Source: CAVYWD01 sp963772225
GTDB lineage: Bacteria > Myxococcota > Myxococcia > Myxococcales > UBA5297
DNA length: 64,000 bases
Assembly (NCBI GenBank): GCA_963772225.1
Contig: CAVYWD010000008.1
Coordinates: forward strand, 124,001-188,000
Direction: 5' to 3'
Translations under genes and position numbers: made by a program
Shown: positions 46,901 through 55,622 of the stretch, one piece after another
How positions within the stretch are numbered: the stretch's first letter is position 1
Layout of the letters: every line of letters starts with the position of its first letter
The notes under the pieces: model-generated
Told to the model about the DNA's origin: nothing
Databases searched by the model: none
Seen by the model: only the letters and a program-made list of their open reading frames with translations

Positions 46901-49900
46901 ATTTCCGCGGCACGGTGCCCGGCTCGGTGGCGGTGACGGCCGCTCCCTCAGGCCTCGCCTCGGTCCAGCAGGCGCAGGCCGTGCTCGCTGCCGACGCCCC
47001 CAGCCAGCTCGCGTTCGCCACCGCGCCCCAGCGCGTGGTCGCGGGCGCCTGCTCGGGCGCCGCCGTGCTCGAGAGCCGCGACTCTTTCGGCAATCCGCTC
47101 GCGGTATCGGCGGACGCCACCGTCGCCCTGGCCGCCACCCCCTCGACCGGGCTCGCCTTCTTCGGCGACGCCGCCTGCGCGACATCCGTCGCTTCGGTCG
47201 CGCTCGCCGCGGGCGGCAAGCGGACGACCTTCTATTTCCGCGCGACGGCGGCGGGCTCCGTGGACCTCGCCGCGTCCGCCGCCGGATTGAACGGCGCGTC
47301 GCAGACCGAGCCTATCGACCCGGCTGCGCCGGACCGGCTGGTCTTCAGCACCGCGCCCCAAACCGTCGTCGCCGGCGGCTGCTCGGGCGTCGCCGCGGTC
47401 CAGAGCCGGGACCCGTTCGGCAACCCGTCGGCGCCGTCCTCCGCCGCGGCCATCGCGCTCTCTGCATTGCCGGCCGCTGGGCTCACCTTCTACTCCGACG
47501 CCGGGTGCACTTCGGCGGTCTCGTCGCGACCATGGGCCGCAGGCGCGACCAGCGCCAGCTTCTCCTTCCGCGGGACCGCCTCCGGGCTCGTCCAGGTCAC
47601 GGCCGCTTTGGCCGGGCTGAGCGCGGCCGCGCAGTCCGAGTCGGTCCAGGCCGGACCGGCCGAGAGCCTGGCGTTCGCCACCACGGCAAGCCCGCTCATC
47701 GCCGGCGCCTGCTCCCAGGCCCTCACGGTCGAGGCGCGCGATACTTGGGGCAACGCCGCGCCGGTCAGCGCCGCCATGACCGCGAGTCTGTCCGCGGCGC
47801 CCACGACCTTCGCCTTCTACGCCGACGCCGCCTGCAAGACTCCGGCAGGGAGCGTCACCCTCGCGCCGGGGACCAGCGCCGCGAGCTTCTGGGCGCGCTC
47901 GACCGCCGCCGGAGGCGCCGTGGTCACCGCGGCCGCCGCGGGCATGACCAGCGCGGTCCAGGCCGAGACCGTCAACCCGGCGGCGCCCGGCTTGCTCGTG
48001 TTCACCTCGGGTGCACAGACCTTGACGGCTGGAGCGTGCTCGTCGACCGCCGCCGTGGAGAGCCGCGATGCCTACGGCAACGCCTCCAATGCCACAGCCG
48101 CGACCTCCATCGCCCTGGTTGCGTCCCCCGCGGCGGGCTTCACCTTCTTCGCCGATGCGGGCTGCACCACGGCGGTGAGCTCTCTCTCGCTCCCGACGGG
48201 GAGCAGCTCGGCCTCGTTCCATTTCAAGGGAACCGCAGCGGGGGCGGTGCAGGTCGCGGCATCGGTCGCCGGTTGGACGGCGGCGACCCAGAGCGAGAAG
48301 GTGCAGGCCGGCCCTCCCAGCCAACTCGCCTTCACGACCCCGGTGCGGGCCCTCACCGCGGGCGCCTGTGCGGTCCAGGCGATGACCGTCGAAGCCCGCG
48401 ACTCTTTCGGAAACACCTCTCCGGTGGCGGCCGCCACGGCGGTCGCCCTGGCTGCGGCGCCGGCGGCAGGCTTCACGTTCTACCCTGCCGCGGGATGCAC
48501 CATCCCCGCCTCCAGCGTCTCGATCGCTTCAGGGGCGAGCAGCGCCAGCTTCTGGGCTGTCGGCACCGCGGCGGGCGCGGTCCAGATCACCGCCGCCGCC
48601 TCCGCCTCCGGCTGGGCCCCGGCGACGCAAAGCCAGAGCGTCGGCCCGGCGAGCCCCAGTGCCCTCGCCTTCGTCACCGCCGCCCAGGCGCGGGTTGCCG
48701 GGACCTGCTCCGGCGCCGCGACGGTGGAGAGCCGCGACTCTTTCGGCAACGCTTCGCCCGCGGCGGCCTTGGAGACGCTCGCGCTCGCGGCCGCACCTGC
48801 CGCTGGGTTCACCTTCTTCTCCGACTCGGCCTGCACCGCGGCCGCCACCTCGCTCTCTCTGGCGGCGGCGGCGACCCGCGCCTCCTTCTCCTTCCGAGGG
48901 ACGGCGGCGGGGACGGTGCAAGCGACCGTCAGCCGAACGGGTTGGGCGCCGGCGATCCAAGGGGAGGTCATCACCGCGGCCGCGCCCAGCCAGCTCGCCT
49001 TCGCCACCTCGCCGCAGAGCGTCCCCGCCGGGACGTGCTCGGGCGCCGCGACGGTCCAGAGCCGCGACGTCTATGGGAACGTCTCTGCCGCAGGGGCTGC
49101 GACGACCATCGCCCTCGCCGCGTCGCCCGCAGCGGGGTTCAGCTTCTACTCCGACGCGGGGTGCGCGACCTCGGTCGCCTCGGTCCCCCTGGCGGCCGCA
49201 ACCAGCGCCGCGTCGTTCTACTTCCGGGGCACGGCCGACGGCCGGACCCTCGTCACCGCGACCGCGACCGGCTGGACCCCCGCGAGCCAGAACGCGTGGA
49301 TGGGGTGGCTCGCGGACCTGCCGTATCGCAAGCGCATCACCGTCCTGTCCGCCCGCGTGGCGGCGAACCTGACCGACTTCCCGGTGCTGGTGAGCCTGGC
49401 GGCCGACGCCGGTCTTTCGGCCCGCGCGCGCAGCGACGGCCACGACCTCGCCTTCGCCGCGAGCGACGGCTCGACCCAGCTCAGCCACGAGATCGAGCGC
49501 TACACCAGCAGCACCGGGGCTTTGGACGCCTGGGTGAAGGTGCCCAGCATTTCCTCGAGCGCGGACACGGCCATCTACCTCTACTACGGCAACCCCACCT
49601 CGCCCGACCAGCAGGCCGTCACGGACGTCTGGGACCTCCACTTCCGCGGGGTCTGGCACCTGGAGCAGAACCCCGCCGCGAGCGCGCCGCAGATGACGGA
49701 CAGCACCTCCAACGGCCGGCACGGCACCACGGCGGGGGCGATGACCGCGAGCGACCAGGTCGCGGGCCGCATCGGCTCGGCGCTCGACTTGGACGGCGTG
49801 GAAGACAGCGTGGTGGTGCCGGGCCTGATGGGGACTCCCGCCAGCATCACGATCAGCGGTTGGATCAGCCTGCGCACCGCCGGCACCCTCGGGGGCGAGG

Positions 49901-50322
49901 TCCTCTCGGTCGGTGACTACATTGGTTTGCGACTCGACAACCCCTACATTGGATTGTCAGGCTTCATCTACGACGGGACGACCTGGCAAAACACGACCTC
50001 TTCGCAGAGTTTCGCCGGTGCGGGTTGGCACTTCGTGGCGTTCACCGACGACTCCTCCGCTCACGTCCAGCGGCTCTACGCCGACGGGCTGCAGGTGTCG
50101 TCGACCGCGGTGGCCTCTCCGACCGTTTGGAGCGGCCTGGGCTCGAACACCGTCTTTGGCGCTCACGGGAACGGCCAGGCGGGCTTCATGTTCAACGGCG
50201 TGCTCGACGAGCTGCGGTTCTCCGACATCGCTCGGTCTTCGAGCTGGATCCAGACCGAATACAACAACCAGAGCTCGCCCTCGACCTTCTACATCCTCGC
50301 CGCGGAGCAGTTCAGCGGCTGA
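43998..50322 (+). CDS. Giant Ig-repeat lipoprotein with DUF2341 and LamG-like C-terminus, frameshifted
   Basis: About 2,107 residues if one frameshift is corrected. ATG at 43998 gives a lipoprotein signal (L-A-L-A-L-A-A-A-C). Then an IPT-like and an Ig-like domain lead to about 14 repeats of ~98 residues with the form A-F-A-T-A-P-Q...A-G-A-C-S-G, D-S-F-G-N-P, F-F-S-D-A-G-C, F-Y-F-R-G-T. Each has two cysteines, likely disulfide-linked. The C-terminus has a DUF2341 module (P-Y-R-K-R-I-T-V, Y-L-Y-Y-G-N-P) and a LamG/concanavalin-like domain (G-R-I-G-S-A-L-D-L-D-G, G-V-L-D-E-L-R-F). The frame breaks at the C4 run 44862-44865, inside the first repeat; in the sequence as given translation from 43998 would stop at 45578. 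Probably a long surface adhesin or glycan-binding fibre. Confidence 0.8.
44690..49290 (+). repeat. About 14 tandem ~295-bp coding repeats
   Basis: Repeat starts are recognised by the (L/I)-x-F-x-(T/S)-x-x-x...A-G-x-C-S motif, beginning near 44700, 45025, 45355, 45685, 46015, 46345, 46675, 47005, 47335, 47665, 47995, 48325, 48655 and 48985, all approximate. Later units (about 7-14) are more alike than the first ones, suggesting recent expansion toward the 3' end of the array. Recombination among units could change protein length. Confidence 0.8.
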
Positions 50323-50337
50323 GCGCGATGCGGCAGG

Positions 50338-51636
50338 TCAAGGGGCAAAGCGAGGCTCGGTCGCCCGTCCCAGCTCCTCCAGGATCCGATAGAGCCCGAA
50401 CTTCGGCAGCCGCACGTAGCCCGCCCACGCGGCGGCCGCGAGCTCGCCCTCGTCGAGCAGGTCGTGGATCCACTCGCCCGCGATGGCCGGGTCGCGCTGC
50501 TTGACCCCGGCGCCCGCCTCGCGCACCCAGCGCCGGTTTCGCCGCTCGTGCACGCCCACCGGCGGCGCGCACAAGAGCGGCAGGCCCAGCGCCGCGTAGA
50601 ACGTGAGCTCGCTCGGCTTGGTCCAGAGGATGTCGGTGCGGGCCAGGAGCTCGTTGAAGCGGTCGTAGTAGGCGTCGAAGTGGGGCTCGAGGAGCAGCTC
50701 CACGCTCGGGCAGCCTTCGAGCCCGGACGCGGCGAGCGCCTCGCGGAAGAGGTCCGCCACCTCGGGTCGAATGCCGGCCACCAGTGCCAGCCTCAGGCGC
50801 CCCTCGAAGAGCGCAGGGCGCAGCGAGGGCAAGAAGTCCCGCGCCAGCTCGGCCTGCGCGCCGGCGCCGCCCACCGCGAAGGTGAGGAGCGGCGCCTGGC
50901 CCTCGGCCTCTCGCGGCAGCGGCCCGAGGAAGTGCGAGAGGTCCGCGCCCCACTCGGCCCGGAAGGCGCCGCGGGGGTCGAGCCGCACCATCCGCGCGGC
51001 GAGGTTCTGGCGGAGCGCCGGGAGGTCTCTGCCCCCGAGCAGCTCGCCCGGCAGCGGGAAGCCGCTCACCGCGATGCGCTCGCGCGGGACGCCGTACTGC
51101 GCCATGCGCCGGGCCGTGCGGTGGGTGGGGACGAGGTAGCGGATGCGCGTCGCCGCGGAGCTCATGGGGGCCCACGCGCGGTTCACATCGCTGTCGGTCA
51201 CCACGCAGAACACCCGCTCGAGCCCCGCGCGGTCGGCGGCCAGCGCGGGCGCGAAGAAGGTGGTGAGGAGCGGCGCGCCGCTCTCGCGCAGGGAGCGGAT
51301 CATCCCCGAGCCCAGGCCGCTGCGCAGCAGGCGGTCGAGCGCCCAGGTTCCGGCGGTGGGCGACGACAGGTCGCGGTACGGGTGGAGCGGGGGGATCTCG
51401 GTGATCCGGTCGAGGAGCGCCTTGAGCGGCGCGCCGGCCACCGGGACCTGGGAGAGGCGCGAAGTCAGCTCGTAGGCTCCGCGCACGCGCTCCCAGAGCT
51501 TGCCCTCCGACGGCTCGGCGAGCGGGGCGCGGTCGGCGTGGTAGAGCGGGGTCTTGAGCGCGTCGGCGAGGGGGCGGGCGGCGCGCAGGTGGCCGTAGCC
51601 CATCTCGACCGCGACCAGCAGAGGAGCTTGGGCCAT
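50338..51636 (-). CDS. GT-B-type glycosyltransferase-like protein
   Basis: A 432-residue soluble protein starting M-A-Q-A-P-L-L-V-A-V-E-M-G-Y-G-H-L-R-A-A-R-P-L-A-D-A-L, a glycine-rich N-terminal loop like MurG/diacylglycerol glycosyltransferases. The C-terminal half has T-F-A-V-G-G-A-G-A-Q-A-E-L, then R-T-D-I-L-W-T-K-P-S-E-L-T-F-Y-A-A-L-G-L-P-L-L, the usual donor-binding position. It likely glycosylates a lipid or surface acceptor. It follows a ceramide-glucosyltransferase-like gene by 58 nt on the same strand, so a glycolipid pathway is inferred. It converges with the giant repeat gene, with 15 nt between stops. Confidence 0.6.
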   Translation of the reverse strand: MAQAPLLVAVEMGYGHLRAARPLADALKTPLYHADRAPLAEPSEGKLWERVRGAYELTSRLSQVPVAGAPLKALLDRITEIPPLHPYRDLSSPTAGTWALDRLLRSGLGSGMIRSLRESGAPLLTTFFAPALAADRAGLERVFCVVTDSDVNRAWAPMSSAATRIRYLVPTHRTARRMAQYGVPRERIAVSGFPLPGELLGGRDLPALRQNLAARMVRLDPRGAFRAEWGADLSHFLGPLPREAEGQAPLLTFAVGGAGAQAELARDFLPSLRPALFEGRLRLALVAGIRPEVADLFREALAASGLEGCPSVELLLEPHFDAYYDRFNELLARTDILWTKPSELTFYAALGLPLLCAPPVGVHERRNRRWVREAGAGVKQRDPAIAGEWIHDLLDEGELAAAAWAGYVRLPKFGLYRILEELGRATEPRFAP

Positions 51637-51694
51637 GGAGAGATTCCGGTCGGGCTCGGCCCGGCCGCGGGTGGAGCGCTGGGGGGAGGCCATC

Positions 51695-52889
51695 CTAGCG
51701 CGCGCCTCCCGGCGTGGCGACCCAGCCCGCCCCGCCCGGCGCACCGGACGGCTGCGCGGCGATGCGGGTGCCGTCGAGGACGCGGATGCGGTTGCCGCGC
51801 CAGCGCACGACACTCCGGAAGAGCGCCCGGCCCCACGGCAAGGCCACGAGCAGGTCCTTCGCCGGGACGAGCGCGAGCTGCGAGAGCCGGTAGCCGCCGG
51901 GCCGCAGCGCCCGCCCGGCCGCGCCGTCGAGGGCCATCTTTCCGGCGCAGACGGCGCCCAGCGCGAGCGCGCTGCGCAGCGACGGCTCGGAGGCGGTAGA
52001 GGCGGCGGCGAGCAGCACCGGGTTGAGCAGCGCCTGGGCCAGGTGGACGGGGCGCCCGGTGATGGACCGGTGCAGGACCGCCCACCGCGCGTAACGGCCC
52101 AGGAAGGCCCGGAGCCCCTGCGACGCTCCGAAGTTGACGATCGGCTGATGGGCCACGGCCACGCGCTTGCCGAGCTCGCGGGAGATTCCGGCAGCCGAGG
52201 AAGTAATCCTCGGCGAGCACGTCCTTGGCGGACTCGAAGCCTCCGAGCGCGGCGAGGTCGGCGCGGCGCAGGGCCATGGATTTGCCCACCACGATGTCGC
52301 GCCCGGCGATGCGCTTGGCCCCCACCACGCCAGGAGCGACGCTGCCGGTGAGGTGCAGGTGGTCGAAGAGCGAGCCCAAGCGCCGCTCGCCCGCGGCGGC
52401 GATGAGGTGCGTGACCAGGCCGACGCCCGGGTCCTCGAGGTGCCCGGCGATCTCCGCGAGGTAGCCTTTGCCCACCCGCACGTTCGAGTCGCTCACCACG
52501 AGGATGTCGTGGCGCGCGTCGCGCGACAGCGTCACCAGCTGGTTCACCTTCGGGTTCATGCCCGGCTCGCCGCGCTGGACGGCGATGCGGAATCGGTCGG
52601 GGAAGCGCGCGGCCAGCTCCTGGGCGACGGGGAAGGCGGCGTCGGCGCGGCTGGCGACGCCCAGCACCACTTCGTAGCTCGGCCAGTCGAGCGCGGCGAA
52701 CGACTCCAGGTTGGTCAAAAGCCCGTCGTCCGTGCCGCAGAGCGGCTTGAGCACCGAAATGCCCGGGCGCGTCCGGGGGACCGGAGGCGCCAGCGAAAGG
52801 TGCCGACGCAGGGCCAAAAGCTGCGCGCAGAGCAGGGTGAGCCCCACAGCCGAGAGCAAGGCCAAGGCGAGCGAGAGGGTATGAGCCAT
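51695..52889 (-). pseudogene. GT21 ceramide-glucosyltransferase/HpnI-like gene, frameshifted
   Basis: The start M-A-H-T-L-S-L-A-L-A-L-L gives a membrane helix and a GT2-fold domain: G-I-S-V-L-K-P-L-C-G-T-D-D-G-L (D1), M-N-P-K-V-N-Q-L, V-V-S-D-S-N-V-R-V (D2), and A-E-D-Y-F-L-G (D3). Near 52189-52197 one extra base shifts the frame. The next phase continues I-S-R-E-L-G-K-R-V-A-V-A-H-Q-P-I-V-N-F-G and G-R-Y-A-R-W-A-V-L-H-R, the R-x-x-R-W-type motif of the family, then membrane helices to 51695. Without correction the enzyme would lack its acceptor motif. If the shift is a sequencing error this is an intact glycolipid or hopanoid-type transferase. Confidence 0.7.
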
Positions 52890-53100
52890 GGCACGGCACG
52901 CTGACACTGCGGCGTGTCAGGCGAGTGCGCCCGCGGCAACGTGTTGGCGACGAAGCTCGGGGGCCATATCAAGGCGCCTCAAGTTCGTTCCGGGATGGAA
53001 ACCGCCCAAGGCTTGCCTAAGTCATGCGGGCGCGGGCGCTCGACGTGGGCGTGGGCGGCGCTAAGGATCCCCAATCGAGCTTCGGGCGGTCGGTTCAGCG

Positions 53101-54126
53101 TCAAGCCCCGCCGTCGAGCGCCCCGTTGCTCGGCAGCTTCAAAACGGCCGAGGCGTGGCCGCCGCTGGGGTCTTCGACCGTCAGGTGGACCTGGCAGGCG
53201 CCCGAGGGGCCGGGCAGCCAGAAGTGGGGCGAGGAGGGCGCATAGGGCGCGTCCAGGTTGAAGACGAGCTCCGGGCACGTCGACGTCCACAGGTACGTGA
53301 CCGGGTCGCCGTCGGGGTCGGACGCGGTGACCTTCAAGTCGCCCTCCATGGCCGCTCCGAGCGCCACGTTGGCCGCGAAGGCGGAGATGACGGGCCAGCG
53401 GTTGAGCTGCACCTGCGTCTCCACGGCGCCTGTGCCCTGCTGCACGTCGACGTCCAGCGACGCCGTAATCGACGCGCCCGCGCTGCTCGTCACGGTCACG
53501 GAGAGGCGGCAGGTCATCTCGGAGCCGGGGGCGGTCCACGTCGCGGCTGCGGCGTCGGCGTCGTCGACGGAGCCGCAGGTGGCGCTCCAGTGGAAGGTCA
53601 AAGGTCCCCCGGCCGGATCGTGCGCCGCGGCCGAGACGTGCGCGACGCCACCCGGCGCGACCTCGCTCGGGGTGACGGTCAAGGCGTCGATGACCGGCGC
53701 CGGGACCTGCTGCTCGAGGAGCACCGAGACGAGCTGAACCCCGCCAGCGGCGATGTCGGAATAGGTCGTGACCGAGCTGAGCGCCGCTCCGGTCGAGTCG
53801 TAGCCGACGAGGTCGAATCGGCGGCGGCTGCCTGCGGGGATCGCGTCGAGCTGCCCCCACCACTCGGCGCCGTTCCGCTGGAGCTCGGCCGCGATGGGGG
53901 AGAAGTCCGAGCCGTCGCCGCGGCTAACCGTGGCAAAGACGCGGGCGAAGGAAGCGCCGTTGACCGCCCACGCCTCGATTCGCGCGCTGCCCGTCCCGCG
54001 GGAGCCGCCGCATCCGGCTCCCAGGGCGGCGAAACCCAGGGCCGCCACGACGCGACGGGCGCGCTGCCAAAGGCGCAAGGCGCCGGGAAGAACCACGGGA
54101 GAACCAGCGATCATTTTGCTCACCAT
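53101..54126 (-). CDS. PKD/Ig-like lipoprotein related to 57736-61266
   Basis: A 341-residue lipoprotein (signal end A-A-L-G-A-G-C-G-G). An N-terminal beta domain (I-P-A-G-S-R-R-R-F-D-L-V-G-Y-D-S-T-G-A-A-L with D-I-A-A-G-G) is followed by two PKD-like domains, L-T-F-H-W-S-A-T-C and D-P-D-G-D-P-V-T-Y-L-W-T-S-T-C. The same order and phrases appear in the first 350 residues of the large lipoprotein at 57736-61266, so they are paralogues. The start is uncertain: TTG at 54156 is also possible, and neither has a clear ribosome binding site. It lies about 185 nt behind the PhoB-like gene on the same strand. Confidence 0.65.
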   Translation of the reverse strand: MVSKMIAGSPVVLPGALRLWQRARRVVAALGFAALGAGCGGSRGTGSARIEAWAVNGASFARVFATVSRGDGSDFSPIAAELQRNGAEWWGQLDAIPAGSRRRFDLVGYDSTGAALSSVTTYSDIAAGGVQLVSVLLEQQVPAPVIDALTVTPSEVAPGGVAHVSAAAHDPAGGPLTFHWSATCGSVDDADAAAATWTAPGSEMTCRLSVTVTSSAGASITASLDVDVQQGTGAVETQVQLNRWPVISAFAANVALGAAMEGDLKVTASDPDGDPVTYLWTSTCPELVFNLDAPYAPSSPHFWLPGPSGACQVHLTVEDPSGGHASAVLKLPSNGALDGGA

Positions 54127-54311
54127 TGGCACCAGAAATGGAACCGCGGCATTCAAACGCGGCCCGGGCCGTGGCGATCAACATTCTGGTGAAATCTTCG
54201 CGGGGGTTCCTTATTGAGCCCATGGTCTTTTCGGCGCGAACTCTTGTGGAGCCTGGAGCCTAAGGCAACCCTCGTTGTTCCCAGCTCTGCCGGGTCAGGC
54301 CGACGACGCTT

Positions 54312-55016
54312 TCAAGACGCGTCGGCCTCTCCGGCGAGGGTCAGGCGGTAGCCGACGCCGCGGAGCGTGCGAATGTAGTCGCGCGCCGGCCCCAGGCGCT
54401 CGCGCAGGCGATTGATGTGGACGTCGACGGTCCGGGTGTCGCCGCTGCCATGGCTGCCCCAGACCTCGCTGAAGAGCTGAGCCCGCGTCAGCACCTGCCC
54501 CCGCCGCCCGATGAACGCCTCGAGCAGTCGAAACTCCAAGCCGGTCAGGTGCACCTCCTCGCCGCTCACCGTGCATCGGCGCGAGCCGCGGTCGAGCCGA
54601 ATGACCCCCGCGGTGAGCTCCGGCGCCTGCGGCTCGCCGTGCGCCAGGAGCGAGCAGCGCGCGGCGTTCTTCACCCGAAGCGCCAGCTCCCGAATGCTGA
54701 AAGGCTTGGCGACGTAGTCCACGGCGCCGAGCTCGAGCCCCAGGACGCGGTCTATTTCCTCGCATTTGGCGCTGAGCATGATGACCGGAACCCGCTGCAA
54801 TATCGGGTCGCGGCCGAAATGCTTGAGCACGTCGATGCCTGAAATGTCCGGAAGCAGCCAGTCGAGCACGGCGACGTCCGGAACCGAGCGCCTCGCCATG
54901 GCCAGGGCCGATTGTCCGTCGTAGGCGCAGGCGGTTTGGAGCCCCGCCTGGCGAAGGCTCTGCTCGACGAGCTTGGAATGCTCGCGGTCGTCATCGACGA
55001 TCAGGACGGTGGTCAC
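54312..55016 (-). CDS. OmpR/PhoB-family response regulator
   Basis: A 234-residue regulator; GTG start 6 nt after GAGGAGG. The receiver has V-D-D-D at 8-10ish, phospho-Asp52 (V-A-V-L-D-W-L-L-P-D) and Lys near 104 (V-A-K-P-F). The C-terminal winged helix has L-T-G-L-E-F-R-L-L-E-A-F and the recognition and wing parts R-T-V-D-V-H-I-N-R-L-R-E-R-L, then I-R-T-L-R-G-V-G-Y-R-L. The partner kinase is not next to it. It is divergent from a PstS-like gene, so phosphate control is a natural guess. An AGGCCGACG/CGTCGGCCT hairpin overlaps its stop codon and could aid termination. Confidence 0.9.
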   Translation of the reverse strand: MTTVLIVDDDREHSKLVEQSLRQAGLQTACAYDGQSALAMARRSVPDVAVLDWLLPDISGIDVLKHFGRDPILQRVPVIMLSAKCEEIDRVLGLELGAVDYVAKPFSIRELALRVKNAARCSLLAHGEPQAPELTAGVIRLDRGSRRCTVSGEEVHLTGLEFRLLEAFIGRRGQVLTRAQLFSEVWGSHGSGDTRTVDVHINRLRERLGPARDYIRTLRGVGYRLTLAGEADAS

Positions 55017-55622
55017 GTTCGCCTCCTCGCGCGCGGCCGGGAAACCCGCGGTGGCCGTCCCATGGAATTTCAGAAGCAGAGAGCCTCGCCCTCGTGTCGA
55101 TGAAGAATGGCTCGCCTTGCCGGGGAGCGCTCGCGAAATGGGGCGTTCGCCGAGCTTTCAACCGAAGCTTCGTGGGTCCTCGCGCTCGGCAGGTCGCATT
55201 CAAGTGGGGCGCCATGGCGACCGGCCTGCGACAACATCACATTTCGGTAACTTTTCAAACGACCTCGTAACCGGGCGACCCGCTTTCTCGCCCTCTGGAG
55301 GCCTCGGCGCAAAGCCGGCGCTCACTGGGGCCCAGGGCCCTCGTCGAGCGACGGGTGGGGCGTTGCAGAGAGTTGACCTGCAGTTTTCAACTGGCCGAAA
55401 GAACCGCCTCTAGAATCCGCCTGCCGCAAGAGAGACGACTGGGGCGTCTTTGCCCGCTCGCAAATCCACATGAGCCAAGGAGGTGCGCGCAACCGCTTGC
55501 GCCGTGGCCTTCGATGCCAGAGGTCCGCGCCGAGGCGGTCTCGCGGCGCGAGCCGGTTCACGAGAGCCGAAGCAGAAGCATTCAAAGCCGTATTTGCAGA
55601 GCCACTCGTTCAGGAGATAACC
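55017..55622. other. Divergent intergenic region between response regulator and PstS-like gene
   Basis: About 600 bp. It contains an A/T-richer stretch near 55229-55262 with two GTAAC words 20 nt apart (CGGTAACTTTTC and CTCGTAACC), possible regulator half-sites, but these do not match the 11-nt spacing of E. coli Pho boxes. AGGAGA before 55623 is the ribosome binding site of the plus-strand gene. No gene is recognised. Confidence 0.35.

Noticed and set aside
55229..55262. Pho box upstream of the PstS-like gene
   Set aside because: Two GTAAC words occur 20 nt apart, but the sequence and spacing do not match the 7-4-7 direct repeats of known Pho boxes.
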